DNA of 64,000 nucleotides from Bacteroidaceae bacterium (lineage in GTDB: Bacteria > Bacteroidota > Bacteroidia > Bacteroidales > Bacteroidaceae), in the NCBI GenBank assembly GCA_017617575.1, contig JAFZVY010000052.1, positions 1 to 64,000 of the forward strand. The letters run 5' to 3'. Positions 37,194-46,558 of the stretch are shown one piece after another (position 1 is the stretch's first letter; each line of letters opens with the position of its first letter). The translations under genes were made by a program, and so were the position numbers. A model generated the notes under the pieces. The model was not told the origin of the DNA and made no database searches. It saw only the letters and a program-made list of their open reading frames with translations.

Positions 37194-37976
37194 ATGAAAA
37201 AACTTTTTTTTATCGCAGCACTCGCACTTGGATGCATGACTGCAAGCGCACAAAAGACTTTGTCACTCAGCACATACAGTGGCACAGACCTTACTAAGTA
37301 TGACAACAAGACGATGAACGTGTACGTATCACGTTACATCTTCAAGGGATGGAACACTATCTCCCTTCCTTTCAACGTATCAAAGGAGCAGCTCAACGAG
37401 GTATTCGGCTCTGACTGTCGCCTTGAGAAGCTCGCTGGCGTTGAGAGCGACGGCATGGACATAAAGATGAACTTCGTGGACTGCAAGGAAGAAGGTATCA
37501 AGGCAAACGTACCTTACATCCTTAACTATACTGGTGAGACTGCCAATAAGTCATTCACAGTAGAGAACGCAACAATCGTCAATAGCGAGGCATCTGTAAG
37601 TTTCACTGTAGCCAACACAGGCGAGACAGTCACATTCGGAGCTGCTCAGAAGCACCAGAGCGCAGAGGGTCTCTACGGAATCCTTGCTAAGGACAACGCT
37701 GATGCTGCATTCGTAAACGTAGATCAGACAACAACAGGTTTCTACGCTACTCGTTGCTTCATCAAGCTCTCAAGCGGTAACTCTACAATGCTCACAAGCA
37801 AGCACTTCACACAGAGCGAGATTACAAGCATCAACTCAATCGTTAAGGGCAACGAGAAGGTAGATGTATATAACGTATCAGGTAACCTCGTAGCCAAGAG
37901 TGCAACTGCACAGGAGATTAGCAATCTCTCTTCTGGCGTATATGTAGTAAAGGGCAAGAAGATTATGGTAAAGTAA
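37194..37976 (+). CDS. Secreted protein with a T9SS-like C-terminal domain
   Basis: A 260-residue secreted protein. A signal peptide covers residues 1-20 (MKKLFFIAALALGCMTASAQ). The body is beta-rich with a YIFKGWNTISLPFNVSKEQL segment common in Prevotella surface proteins. The last about 40 residues, VDVYNVSGNLVAKSATAQEI followed by LSSGVYVVKGKKIMVK, match the pattern of type IX secretion sorting tails or the related Prevotella C-terminal domain. Function is unknown. A strong terminator follows at 38013-38057. Confidence 0.82.
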   Translation: MKKLFFIAALALGCMTASAQKTLSLSTYSGTDLTKYDNKTMNVYVSRYIFKGWNTISLPFNVSKEQLNEVFGSDCRLEKLAGVESDGMDIKMNFVDCKEEGIKANVPYILNYTGETANKSFTVENATIVNSEASVSFTVANTGETVTFGAAQKHQSAEGLYGILAKDNADAAFVNVDQTTTGFYATRCFIKLSSGNSTMLTSKHFTQSEITSINSIVKGNEKVDVYNVSGNLVAKSATAQEISNLSSGVYVVKGKKIMVK

Positions 37977-38012
37977 TTCTAATTTCCAATTACTAACTAC
38001 CATTTATAATAT

Positions 38013-38057
38013 AAAAGAGGGAAAAATTCATCTAAATGATAAATTTTTCCCTCTTTT
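38013..38057 (+). terminator. Intrinsic terminator after the secreted protein gene
   Basis: AAAAGAGGGAAAAATT (38013-38028) pairs perfectly over 16 bases with AATTTTTCCCTCTTTT (38042-38057). Its right arm abuts the trp promoter region. Confidence 0.88.
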
Positions 38058-38098
38058 GCTTGCATATATAAAATATTTGCTATTACTTTGCACTCGTT

Positions 38099-38164
38099 AT
38101 GAGAAAGAATACATTTACATATTGGCGTTGGCATAGCTTAGGATTCAAAAAAATCGTAAGTTAG
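38099..38164 (+). CDS. trpL: trp leader peptide
   Basis: A 21-codon ORF, MRKNTFTYWRWHSLGFKKIV followed by Ser and TAG, beginning a few bases after the predicted transcription start. It has two Trp codons two apart (TGG CGT TGG, codons 9 and 11), in the place needed for attenuation ahead of the terminator at 38217. It is too short to be a functional protein; its role is to sense charged tRNA-Trp. The frame is exact in the sequence; expression is inferred. Confidence 0.82.
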   Translation: MRKNTFTYWRWHSLGFKKIVS

Positions 38165-38216
38165 ATGGTCATATCCCTATGCGAACAGCAATATGTGAAC
38201 ATATAGCATAGAACAA

Positions 38217-38252
38217 AAGAACCTATCGTACTTGCGATGGGTTCTTTTTTTT
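38217..38252 (+). terminator. trp attenuator terminator
   Basis: A 12-bp stem AAGAACCTATCG (38217-38228) with CGATGGGTTCTT (38235-38246), one G-U pair, six-base loop, then eight T. It lies 58 bases before the trpB start. Confidence 0.88.
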
Positions 38253-38310
38253 GATGCTTGCCACAACATAAACAAAATAAAACTACAAAGAAACAAAAAA
38301 CAAAATAAAC

Positions 38311-39510
38311 ATGAAAAGTTATCAAGTTGACGAAAATGGCTATTACGGCGAATACGGCGGTGCCTACATTCCAGAAATCCTCTACAAGACAGTGGAAGAC
38401 TTGAAGAAAGCATACCTCCCTATCATCGAGAGCAAGGAATTCAAGGACGAATACCACGCTCTTCTCAGGGACTATGTGGGACGCCCTTCACCACTCTACT
38501 ACGCCAAGCGTATGAGCGAGAAGTATGGTTGCAAGCTCTACCTCAAGCGTGAAGACCTCAACCATACAGGTGCACACAAGATTAACAACGCACTCGGACA
38601 GATTCTCCTTGCCAAGAAGATGGGCAAGAAGCGCATCATAGCCGAGACAGGTGCAGGACAGCACGGTGTGGCTACAGCTACAGCCTGTGCACTCATGGAC
38701 ATGCCTTGCACAGTATATCAGGGAGCACTCGACGTACAGCGTCAGCACGTCAATGTTGAACGCATGAAGATGCTCGGAGCAACAGTAGTACCAGTAGAAT
38801 CAGGTAACAAGACCTTGAAGGATGCAACCAACGAAGCCATCCGCGACTGGTGTTGCCATCCAGCTGACACCTTTTATATAATAGGCTCGACAGTCGGTCC
38901 TCACCCTTACCCAGACATGGTGGCACGACTCCAGAGCGTAATATCAGAAGAGATAAAGTGGCAGCTTCAAGAGAAGATAGGACGCGACTATCCTGACTAC
39001 CTCATGGCTTGTGTAGGCGGAGGAAGTAATGCCGCAGGAACAATATACCACTATATTGACGACGAAAGGGTTAAGATTATCCTTGGCGAGGCTGGCGGTC
39101 TCGGTGTAGATAGCGGACAGACGGCAGCATCCATGCAGGTGGGAACTACAGGAATCCTCCACGGTTCACGCATCAAGCTCATGCAGACAGAAGACGGACA
39201 AATCATCGAACCATACTCTATTTCTGCAGGACTTGACTACCCAGGCACAGGACCTATCCACTGCAACCTCTACTCAACAGGTCGTGCACAGGTTCTCCCA
39301 GCCAACGATGACGAGGCACTCAGGGCAGCATTCGAGCTTACTCGCATGGAAGGAATCATCCCAGCACTTGAGAGTTCACACGCACTCGCCCTTCTCCCTA
39401 AGGTTAAGGAGCAGTTCACAAAGGACACAGTTGTGGTACTCACAGTAAGCGGACGCGGAGACAAGGACCTCGACACCTATCTCGCTCACCAAAGTGAAAT
39501 AAACCTATGA
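38311..39510 (+). CDS. trpB: Tryptophan synthase beta chain
   Basis: A 399-residue PLP enzyme that condenses indole with serine. It shows [17 protein letters not shown] at the N-terminus, [18 protein letters not shown] with the PLP-binding Lys in [21 protein letters not shown], and [13 protein letters not shown], the phosphate-binding loop. It is the first gene of the operon, as usual in Bacteroidota, and is directly behind the attenuator. Its partner TrpA is the last gene, 5 kb downstream. Length and motifs are complete, and no anomaly was seen. Confidence 0.98.
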   Translation: MKSYQVDENGYYGEYGGAYIPEILYKTVEDLKKAYLPIIESKEFKDEYHALLRDYVGRPSPLYYAKRMSEKYGCKLYLKREDLNHTGAHKINNALGQILLAKKMGKKRIIAETGAGQHGVATATACALMDMPCTVYQGALDVQRQHVNVERMKMLGATVVPVESGNKTLKDATNEAIRDWCCHPADTFYIIGSTVGPHPYPDMVARLQSVISEEIKWQLQEKIGRDYPDYLMACVGGGSNAAGTIYHYIDDERVKIILGEAGGLGVDSGQTAASMQVGTTGILHGSRIKLMQTEDGQIIEPYSISAGLDYPGTGPIHCNLYSTGRAQVLPANDDEALRAAFELTRMEGIIPALESSHALALLPKVKEQFTKDTVVVLTVSGRGDKDLDTYLAHQSEINL

Positions 39511-39597
39511 GACATGACTAATTAGTCGGTTACATCCAAGCCTTACTTAGCTTGACATATTACTAATTACTCATTCCTCATTACTAACTAAGAGACT

Positions 39598-40992
39598 ATG
39601 TACAAATATCATACAGCATCAAAAAAGATACTGGGCGACCTCAACACACCAGTAAGCACTTACCTCAAGGTACGTGATGCCTATCCACAGAGCGCACTCA
39701 TGGAGTCAAGTGACTACCACGGAGGTGAGAACTCAAAGTCGTTCATCGGACTCCACCCAATAGCAAGCATATCCATTGAGCATGGTGTGGGAATAGCAAA
39801 ATATCCTGACGGCAAGGTCGTAAAGAACAAGATAACAAAGGACTACGGTTCTGCCCAAGTGATAAATGACTTCCTCCACTCCTTCGACATATCAGGCGAC
39901 GACAGCAACTACTGCGGTCTTTACGGCTACACTTCGTTCAATGCCGTTCGCTACTTCGAGAACATCAACGTGAAGGATGAGACACAGCAGGAGAACGACG
40001 CTCCAGACCTCCTATACATCCTCTTCAAGGACGTCATCGTCTTTGACCACTTCCGCAACGAGATGATTCTCATCGAGCTTCTCACAGACGGCGAAGAGGA
40101 TGACCTCAACCAACTTGAGCGCGACTGCAACAGCCGTTCATATCAAGCATACGGATTCAAGCCTGTTGGCGACTTCTGGTCAACACTCACGGACGAAGAG
40201 CACAAGGAAAACATCCGCAAGGGCATACAACATTGTCTTCGTGGAGACGTGTTCCAGATTGTACTCTCACGTCGTTTCAAGCAGAAGTATGAGGGTGACG
40301 ATTTCAAGCTCTACAGGGCACTCAGAAGTATCAACCCAAGCCCATACCTCTTCTACTTCGACTTTGGCGGTTTCCGCATCTTCGGTTCAAGCCCTGAGAC
40401 ACATTGCCGCATAGAAGGCAAGAGAGCTTACATCGACCCTATCGCAGGAACGACAAAGCGCACAGGTGATGCAGAGCAAGACCGCAAGAATGCACTCTAT
40501 CTCAGGAACGACCCTAAGGAGAATGCAGAACACGTGATGCTCGTTGACCTTGCACGTAACGACCTCAGCCGCAACTGCCACAATGTGAAGGTTGACTTCT
40601 ACAAGGACATGCAGTTCTACAGCCACGTCATCCACCTCGTATCACGAGTAAGTGGCGAACTTGACGACAATGCAGACCCTGTACAGGCTTTCATCGACAC
40701 ATTCCCAGCAGGAACATTAAGTGGTGCTCCAAAGGTTCGCGCCATGCAGCTTATCTCTGAATACGAGCCACATTGCCGAGGCGCATACGGCGGTTGTATC
40801 GGTTTCATCGGTTTCAACGGCAACCTCAATCAGGCTATCACCATCCGTACGTTCGTAAGCAGAAACAACGAACTTTGGTTCCAAGCAGGTGGCGGTATTG
40901 TAGCCAAGAGCGATGTGGAGTATGAGCTTCAGGAAGTAAACAACAAGCTTGGTGCACTTCGCAAGGCAATAAGCATAGCAGAGAAAATATAA
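39598..40992 (+). CDS. trpE: Anthranilate synthase component I
   Basis: A 464-residue chorismate-binding enzyme making anthranilate with TrpG. The C-terminal chorismate-binding core from about residue 200 shows FQIVLSRRFKQKYEGDDF, SPYLFYFDFGG, FGSSPETHCRIEGKRAYIDP with the IAGTTKRTGD loop, DLARNDLSRNC, and AGTLSGAPKVRAMQLISEYE. The N-terminal about 150 residues contain the feedback site region (LMESSDYHGGENSKSFIG, where LLES is the usual Trp-binding motif). The 87-base gap after trpB has a SCATTACTAA-type A-rich run-up and no internal terminator. Confidence 0.97.
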   Translation: MYKYHTASKKILGDLNTPVSTYLKVRDAYPQSALMESSDYHGGENSKSFIGLHPIASISIEHGVGIAKYPDGKVVKNKITKDYGSAQVINDFLHSFDISGDDSNYCGLYGYTSFNAVRYFENINVKDETQQENDAPDLLYILFKDVIVFDHFRNEMILIELLTDGEEDDLNQLERDCNSRSYQAYGFKPVGDFWSTLTDEEHKENIRKGIQHCLRGDVFQIVLSRRFKQKYEGDDFKLYRALRSINPSPYLFYFDFGGFRIFGSSPETHCRIEGKRAYIDPIAGTTKRTGDAEQDRKNALYLRNDPKENAEHVMLVDLARNDLSRNCHNVKVDFYKDMQFYSHVIHLVSRVSGELDDNADPVQAFIDTFPAGTLSGAPKVRAMQLISEYEPHCRGAYGGCIGFIGFNGNLNQAITIRTFVSRNNELWFQAGGGIVAKSDVEYELQEVNNKLGALRKAISIAEKI

Positions 40993-41024
40993 TTCAACAA
41001 CACAATTACTAAAAGTATAAACAC

Positions 41025-41588
41025 ATGAAAGTTGTAATAATTGACAATTACGATTCATTCACATACAACCTAAGTCACCTTGTCAAGGAACTGGGCGCAG
41101 AAGTAACTGTGTTTCGTAATGATATGTTCAAGTTGGAGCAGTTGGAGTCTTACGACAAGATAATACTCTCCCCTGGTCCTGGTATTCCTTGCGAGGCAGG
41201 ACTTCTCCTCGACGTGATAAAGCACTATGCAGGCAAGAAGCCAATCCTTGGCGTTTGTCTCGGTCATCAGGCAATAGGCGAAAGCTTTGGAGGTAAGCTC
41301 ACCAACCTAAGTCAGGTGTATCACGGAGTAGCAACTCCTTGCACCATAACAAAGAAGGACTACCTCTTCAACGGTCTCCCTGATAAGATTGAGATTGGCA
41401 GATATCACTCATGGGTAGTTGACAACGAAGGCTTCCCAGATTGCCTTGAAGTAACAAGCGTATCGGACGAAGGCTACATCATGTCACTCCGCCACAAGGA
41501 ATATGATATCCGCGGTATTCAGTACCACCCAGAATCGGTACTCACACCTGACGGAAAGAGCATTATCAAAAACTGGCTGGAAAATTAA
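41025..41588 (+). CDS. trpG: Anthranilate synthase component II (glutamine amidotransferase)
   Basis: A 187-residue class I glutamine amidotransferase supplying ammonia to TrpE. The catalytic Cys is in GVCLGHQAIGESFGGK (about residue 79) and the His-Glu pair is in QYHPESVLTPDG (about 168-170). The N-terminal IIDNYDSFTYNLSHLVKELG and ILSPGPGIPCEAG are standard. It follows trpE by 32 bases and is a free-standing subunit, not fused to TrpD. PabA is excluded as the main role by operon position, though shared use is possible. Confidence 0.96.
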   Translation: MKVVIIDNYDSFTYNLSHLVKELGAEVTVFRNDMFKLEQLESYDKIILSPGPGIPCEAGLLLDVIKHYAGKKPILGVCLGHQAIGESFGGKLTNLSQVYHGVATPCTITKKDYLFNGLPDKIEIGRYHSWVVDNEGFPDCLEVTSVSDEGYIMSLRHKEYDIRGIQYHPESVLTPDGKSIIKNWLEN

Positions 41589-41619
41589 CATTTGAATGAG
41601 GAATGAGAAATTAGGAATT

Positions 41620-41662
41620 AGGAACTAAGCGAAGCGGTCTCACTGACCGAGGGTAAGTAATT
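41620..41662. repeat. Partial CACTGACC repeat between trpG and trpD
   Basis: AGGAACTAAGCGAAGCGGTC followed by TCACTGACCGAGGGTAAGTAATT matches the left arm of the hairpins at 7230 and 29461. A second repeat piece, AATTTTCTAAATTTTCGTT, follows at about 41663-41683 (also at 13598 and 28051). It lies within the operon, without an obvious terminator. Confidence 0.6.
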
Positions 41663-41756
41663 GATACCAAATTTTCTAAATTTTCGTTCTAAAAACATCA
41701 GCAAAAACTAACAAACTTAAAAACTTAAGAACTAACAAACTCAAAAACTTACACGC

Positions 41757-42752
41757 ATGAAACACTATCTTTTGAAACTTATCGATGGTGAGTCACTCAC
41801 AAGAGAGGACACTCATACCATCATGTTAAATATAACTAAGGAGCAGTACAATGACCAACAGATTGCGGCACTCCTTATGGCAATTCAGACAAAGGGAGCA
41901 ACCGTAGATGAGATACTTGGTTTCCGTGACGGTCTCCTCGAAACAGGCAAGTACATCAACATCGAGGATATGGACACCCTCGACATCGTAGGTACAGGTG
42001 GCGACGGTAAGAACACATTCAACATCTCCACTTGTTCAGCATTCGTTATCGCTGGTGCTGGCTACAAGGTGAGCAAACACGGAAATGGCGGTAGTTCTTC
42101 CGTAAGTGGTGCAAGTAACGTGCTTATGGGTCATGGAGTGAAGTTTACAGACGACGAGGACAAGCTCCGCAAGTGTCTTGACAAGGTTGGTATCTGCTAC
42201 TTCCACGCCCCACTCTTCGCCTACGGAATGAAGTTCGTAGGTCCTACACGCAAGGCCCTCGGTGTTCCAACTTGCTTCAACCTCCTCGGTCCTCTCGTAA
42301 ACCCAGGACACCCAAAGAACTCGCTCCACGGAACAGCCAACCAGAGCCAGTTGAGACTCTACACAAATATCCACCAGAAGATTGGCGACAACTATGGTGT
42401 TGTTACTTCATACGATGGCTATGACGAGATTTCGCTCACATCAGGCTTCAAGATTTGCACAAACAACTTCGAGAAGGTTCTCACACCTGTTGACCTCGGT
42501 CTCAAGTACATAGAGCAGAAGGATATCTATGGTGGCGAGACAGCAGAGGATGCCATGAAGATATTTGACTCTGTCCTTGAGGGAACAGCAACAGAGGCAC
42601 AGAAGATGGTAGTAATTGCAAATGCAGCCTGCGGTATCAGCGTAATGGACAAGAACATCAGCATGGAAGACTCCGTGAAAGTGGCACGCGAATCACTCGA
42701 AAGCGGCAAGGCACTTGAGGTATTCAAGAAGTTCGTAGAGTTTAATTCATAA
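41757..42752 (+). CDS. trpD: Anthranilate phosphoribosyltransferase
   Basis: A 331-residue enzyme that joins anthranilate to PRPP. The PRPP-binding GTGGDGKNTFNISTCSAFV (about residues 79-97), KHGNGGSSSVSGASN (about 107-121) and LGPLVNPGHP (about 179-188) are all present. Length is normal. It starts 168 bases after trpG, the widest gap in the first half of the operon, filled by repeat fragments. Confidence 0.97.
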   Translation: MKHYLLKLIDGESLTREDTHTIMLNITKEQYNDQQIAALLMAIQTKGATVDEILGFRDGLLETGKYINIEDMDTLDIVGTGGDGKNTFNISTCSAFVIAGAGYKVSKHGNGGSSSVSGASNVLMGHGVKFTDDEDKLRKCLDKVGICYFHAPLFAYGMKFVGPTRKALGVPTCFNLLGPLVNPGHPKNSLHGTANQSQLRLYTNIHQKIGDNYGVVTSYDGYDEISLTSGFKICTNNFEKVLTPVDLGLKYIEQKDIYGGETAEDAMKIFDSVLEGTATEAQKMVVIANAACGISVMDKNISMEDSVKVARESLESGKALEVFKKFVEFNS

Positions 42753-42757
42753 ATAAA

Positions 42758-42916
42758 AGTAGTAAAGAGTAGTAAAAAGAAATAAAAAGGAGTAAAGAGA
42801 CGGATGTTATAATGTCAAATTTATGCCTCCTGCCAAAAACGTTCAGAACGCATAAATTAGAAACATGAAAGAACAGACAATCGTCTTTTAACTCCTTCTA
42901 ACTCCACTTTACTCCC
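42758..42916. repeat. AGTAAA/TTTACT long hairpin repeat, copy 3
   Basis: The left arm AGTAGTAAAGAGTAGTAAAA ends in AGAGACG; the right arm starts ATCGTCTTTTAACTCC and ends TTTACTCCC. The loop has GAACAGACAATCGTCT, almost the same as GAACAGACTATCGTCT in copy 1. It fills the gap between trpD and trpC. Confidence 0.75.
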
Positions 42917-42926
42917 TAAAAAAAAT

Positions 42927-43727
42927 ATGGATATATTAGAAGAAATAGTAGCACATAAGAGGATTGAGGTTGCGAAACAGAAAGAAGTGATTGCACCCAA
43001 GGAGCTCTACCGCGAAATAGAGAAGATGATTTCAGATGAATCCATCCATAGGATTATCTCCATGAAATCATCACTTAGGAACTCCGATTCGGGTATCATC
43101 TCCGAGTTCAAACGCAAGTCACCTTCAAAGGGCTGGATTAAGGAAGAAGGACAACCAGACATCATTCCTGCATCCTACTGCAAGAACGGAGCTTCTGCCA
43201 TCTCCATCCTTACGGACGAGGAATACTTCGGAGGACGCTTGAAGTTCATCAAGACGGCACGACCAATGGTCACATGCCCTATCCTACGCAAGGACTTCAT
43301 AGTGGATGAGTACCAGCTCTTTCAAGCACGCCTTATCGGTGCAGATGCCGTACTCCTCATAGCTGCCGACCTCACGAAGGACGAGTGCAAGACTCTTGCC
43401 AAGACAGCTCACACTCTCGGACTTGAGACACTCCTTGAGATTCACTCTGAACAGGAACTTGACTATGTGGGCGACAATATAGACATGGTAGGAGTGAACA
43501 ACCGCAACCTCGGAACGTTCCATACAGACGTGCAGAACTCCTACAGACTTGCCTCAAAGTTGCCAAGTGACTATGTACTCGTGAGCGAAAGCGGAATAAG
43601 CAATCCAGAGACTGTACGTGAACTTCGCATGGCTGGTTTCCGTGGCTTCCTTATCGGTGAAACATTTATGAAGACTACAGACCCAGGAATGGCACTCAAG
43701 GAGTTTATTGCACAAGTAACAATATGA
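42927..43727 (+). CDS. trpC: Indole-3-glycerol-phosphate synthase
   Basis: A 266-residue TIM-barrel enzyme. It shows IISEFKRKSPSKGWI (catalytic Lys of the first strand), SAISILTDEEYFGGRLKFI, CPILRKDFIVDEYQLFQAR, LLEIHSEQEL, GVNNRNLGTFHTD and SESGISNPETV. The enzyme is separate from TrpF, as in most Bacteroidota. It lies between two copies of the AGTAAA hairpin repeat (42758-42916 and 43743-43846). Confidence 0.97.
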   Translation: MDILEEIVAHKRIEVAKQKEVIAPKELYREIEKMISDESIHRIISMKSSLRNSDSGIISEFKRKSPSKGWIKEEGQPDIIPASYCKNGASAISILTDEEYFGGRLKFIKTARPMVTCPILRKDFIVDEYQLFQARLIGADAVLLIAADLTKDECKTLAKTAHTLGLETLLEIHSEQELDYVGDNIDMVGVNNRNLGTFHTDVQNSYRLASKLPSDYVLVSESGISNPETVRELRMAGFRGFLIGETFMKTTDPGMALKEFIAQVTI

Positions 43728-43742
43728 TACTTCTCTTTTTTG

Positions 43743-43846
43743 AAGTAAAACGGAGTAAATAGGAGTAAATAGAAGTAAAAAGACGATACTCTGTAAAGAC
43801 ATCAAGCGAATGACTATTGTCTTTTTACTCCCTTTTACTTCTCTTA
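43743..43846. repeat. AGTAAA/TTTACT long hairpin repeat, copy 4
   Basis: AAGTAAAACGGAGTAAATAG and further units ending AAAAAGACG (43743-43784) pair with TGTCTTTTTACTCCCTTTTA (from 43817). It fills the gap between trpC and trpF and ends 17 bases before the trpF start. Confidence 0.75.
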
Positions 43847-43862
43847 AATACGACACAAAGAA

Positions 43863-44477
43863 ATGATAATCAAAGTTTGCGGAATGCGCGATGCCGATAA
43901 CATCAAGGATGTTGACAATATCGACAAGGTAAACTGGATGGGATTCATATTCTTCGCCAAGAGTAAGCGCAACGTGGAAAGTCTGCCATCATACATGCCA
44001 GTCAAGTCCAAGCGCGTGGGCGTGTTTGTGAATGCTGCCAAAGGCGACATCCTGTCAAAGGTAAGGGAGTATGGCTTCAACATCATCCAGTTGCACGGAA
44101 ACGAGGATGCCGACTATTGCCAATCACTCAGACAGATGCTCGGCAAGGACATTCAGATAATCAAGATGATTCAGGTTTCTGACAGTTCTGACATACATAA
44201 TGTCAGTATTTATGAAGATTCGGTAGATTATTTTCTCTTTGAGACAAAATGTCAGTCCTACGGAGGTAGTGGCACGCAATTTGATTGGAATATACTGGAG
44301 GAGTACGAAGGTACGAAACCTTTCCTCATCACAGGAGGCATCTCACCCGATGATGTTGATAAAGTCAAGGCTTTCCACCACCCCATGTTTGCAGGCATAG
44401 ACCTCAATTCCAAATTTGAAACCGCACCTGCTTTCAAGGACGTAGAAGCAATCAAAACATTCGTGGCAAACTTTTAG
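43863..44477 (+). CDS. trpF: Phosphoribosylanthranilate isomerase
   Basis: A 204-residue TIM-barrel isomerase. The N-terminal IKVCGMRDADNIKDV carries the catalytic Cys (about residue 6), followed by WMGFIFFAKSKRNV, GVFVNAAKGDIL, IIQLHGNEDADYC, and the phosphate-binding LITGGISPDDV and AGIDLNSKFE. Catalytic Asp lies in the segment SYGGSGTQFDWNIL. It is slightly short but complete and is followed by trpA after 28 bases. Confidence 0.96.
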   Translation: MIIKVCGMRDADNIKDVDNIDKVNWMGFIFFAKSKRNVESLPSYMPVKSKRVGVFVNAAKGDILSKVREYGFNIIQLHGNEDADYCQSLRQMLGKDIQIIKMIQVSDSSDIHNVSIYEDSVDYFLFETKCQSYGGSGTQFDWNILEEYEGTKPFLITGGISPDDVDKVKAFHHPMFAGIDLNSKFETAPAFKDVEAIKTFVANF

Positions 44478-44505
44478 AAAATAACAATTAAAACACGAAA
44501 CGATT

Positions 44506-45279
44506 ATGAACAGAATAAACAAACTTTTCCAGACAAAGTCTGAGAAGATTCTTTCAATATATTTCTGTGCAGGTCACCCTACACTCGAGGGTACTCGCAC
44601 AACCATCAAGACCCTTGAACAGAAGGGCGTGGACATGATTGAGATTGGCGTACCATTCAGCGACCCTATGGCTGACGGTCCTGTCATTCAGGATGCTGCT
44701 ACCAAGGCACTCCGCAATGGCATGACTCTCCGAAAGTTGTTTGCACAACTTGACGGCATTCGCTCTGAGGTCAACATTCCACTTATCCTCATGGGATATC
44801 TCAATCCTATCATGCAGTTCGGATTCGAGAACTTCTGCAAGGAATGTGTGGCGAAAGGTATTGACGGAGTCATCATCCCAGACCTTCCATTCAAGGACTA
44901 CCTTGAAGAGTACAAGCCAATTGCCGACAAGTATGACATACGCATTATCATGCTTATCACTCCAGAGACAAGCGACGAGCGTATCCGCTTCATCGACGAC
45001 CATACGGACGGATTCATCTATATGGTTTCATCTGCAGCCATCACAGGTGCACAGAAGGAGTTCAACGATGCAAAGCAGGCATACTTCTCACGCATCAACG
45101 CCATGGGACTCAAGAACCCACGCATGATTGGTTTCGGCATCAGCAACAAGCAGACCCTTGAGGCTGCCCAGAATAATGCTGCAGGAGCCATCATCGGTAG
45201 CAAGTTCGTCAACCTCATAGAGGAAACAGGCGATGCCGGCAAGGCAATGGACAAGTTGTACGAAGCGTTGAAGCAATAA
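44506..45279 (+). CDS. trpA: Tryptophan synthase alpha chain
   Basis: A 257-residue TIM-barrel subunit that cleaves indole-3-glycerol phosphate. The signature IEIGVPFSDPMADGPVIQDA (about residues 46-65) contains the catalytic Glu, and the second catalytic Asp is in GIDGVIIPDLPFKDY. It continues with FIYMVSSAAITGAQ and GFGISNKQTLEAA. It is the final trp gene; TrpB is first. The next gene is 103 bases away and not metabolic, so the operon probably ends here, though no strong terminator is visible. Confidence 0.97.
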   Translation: MNRINKLFQTKSEKILSIYFCAGHPTLEGTRTTIKTLEQKGVDMIEIGVPFSDPMADGPVIQDAATKALRNGMTLRKLFAQLDGIRSEVNIPLILMGYLNPIMQFGFENFCKECVAKGIDGVIIPDLPFKDYLEEYKPIADKYDIRIIMLITPETSDERIRFIDDHTDGFIYMVSSAAITGAQKEFNDAKQAYFSRINAMGLKNPRMIGFGISNKQTLEAAQNNAAGAIIGSKFVNLIEETGDAGKAMDKLYEALKQ

Positions 45280-45381
45280 CAACGACAAGGTTATAGGAGC
45301 TAAGAATACAGGAAACATGGACAAACGTCATTCATCATAACTTCTTTCATTCTTAGCTTCATAACTACTAACAACATATTT

Positions 45382-46488
45382 ATGAAACGAATTTTACTTA
45401 TCATTGCCATCTTGGCTATCTGTCTGCCTAACGTGGCGCAGACAAAGAAAACAACAACAAAGACAGCCCAAAAGACGACTGTCGTAAAGAAGACATCAAA
45501 GGATAATACTAAAAAGACAACTGCAACAAAGACGGTTGCAAAGAAACCTACAGATGCCAAGGCTACAAGTGCGAACACTAAGGTAGCAGAAAAAGACACT
45601 AAAAAGGAAGTTGCACCTGCATCAACTACAGCAGTAAACTGTGGTTACCTTTGCAACACACCACTCCCTTACCTACCATCTAAGCTGGACATTCTCTTCA
45701 TCGGCAACTCCTTTGCCATTGATACAAGTACAGCACTACCAGAGATACTCAACAGCCTCGGACTTAGCAACGTAAACGTGTACGTCCTCTACAAGGGTGG
45801 ATGTTCCATGAAGGAACACTACAACTACTACAAGAACGGAGACAAGGTGTACGAGCTATGGCAATACAACATAAAGGGAGAGCAGAAACTGGAATCTGCC
45901 ACAAGCATCAACTACGTGATGTGCCGTTTCCCTTACGACGTGGTAATCTTCCAGCAGTATTCGCTTGAATCAGGCGACTACTCAAGCTATGAGCCATATC
46001 TGTCAAAGATAATTCAGGCTTACAACATCAATAAGATAGCTCCACGCACCACATTCGCCTTCAACCAGACATGGTCATACAGTTCAAAGCATAAGAATAT
46101 CGTCAAGTACAAGAACCCAGAGAACATGTACAAGAAGATATGCGAGTCTGTAAAGAAGATGAAGGCTGCATCTGGCATCGACATCATCATCCCTTGCGGA
46201 ACTGCCGTACAGAATGCGCGCAACGTACCTTCACTCGTGACAGACAACGAGTTCACACGTGACAATCAGCATATCGACTCCTACATGGGTCGCTACCTCC
46301 TTGCCTGCACATTCTACGAGTCAATCATAGCTCCATGTTTCGGACGTAACATCAGGGATGACTATACCGTATATGGCAAGGCTGGTGCAAACAATCAGGT
46401 AAACAATTCAAACCGAAGAATTCTCCAGAACTGTGCACGACTTGCGGTGGCAAACAACTATGAAGTCTCTGAATTCATCGGAGAATAA
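45382..46488 (+). CDS. Secreted DUF4886/SGNH-hydrolase-like protein
   Basis: A 368-residue exported protein. A signal peptide (about 1-19) is followed by a low-complexity Lys/Thr/Ala-rich linker of about 55 residues (about 20-75). The rest resembles DUF4886, a group of SGNH-hydrolase fold: ILFIGNSFAIDTSTALPEIL holds the expected nucleophile Ser of the GNS block, and later blocks are DVVIFQQYSLESGDYSSYEP and FTRDNQHIDSYMGRYLLAC, with a His that could be catalytic (DNQHID). The substrate is unknown; acyl or acetyl esters of surface glycans are plausible. It stands between the trp operon and a DUF4105 gene. Confidence 0.75.
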   Translation: MKRILLIIAILAICLPNVAQTKKTTTKTAQKTTVVKKTSKDNTKKTTATKTVAKKPTDAKATSANTKVAEKDTKKEVAPASTTAVNCGYLCNTPLPYLPSKLDILFIGNSFAIDTSTALPEILNSLGLSNVNVYVLYKGGCSMKEHYNYYKNGDKVYELWQYNIKGEQKLESATSINYVMCRFPYDVVIFQQYSLESGDYSSYEPYLSKIIQAYNINKIAPRTTFAFNQTWSYSSKHKNIVKYKNPENMYKKICESVKKMKAASGIDIIIPCGTAVQNARNVPSLVTDNEFTRDNQHIDSYMGRYLLACTFYESIIAPCFGRNIRDDYTVYGKAGANNQVNNSNRRILQNCARLAVANNYEVSEFIGE

Positions 46489-46558
46489 GCAAGAAAGGCA
46501 AAAAATAATGGGATAAAGAATGAACTTTGCAAATAATAATGTATCTTTGCAAAAATTT

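Larger units (their letters stand above)
38083..38252 (+). promoter_or_regulatory. trp operon leader and attenuator
   Basis: A promoter-like box TTACTTTG (38083-38090) precedes the leader. The leader encodes a Trp-containing peptide (38099-38164), then a segment with CTATGC (38178-38183) and GCATAG (38206-38211) able to pair, and an intrinsic terminator at 38217-38252 (AAGAACCTATCG with CGATGGGTTCTT, then T8). GGCATAGC at the Trp codons (38130-38137) competes for the same CTATGC. Ribosome stalling at the Trp codons should free CTATGC for another pairing and change terminator formation. A Bacteroid-trp RNA motif is described upstream of trp genes in this phylum; this leader probably belongs to it. 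Confidence 0.8.
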
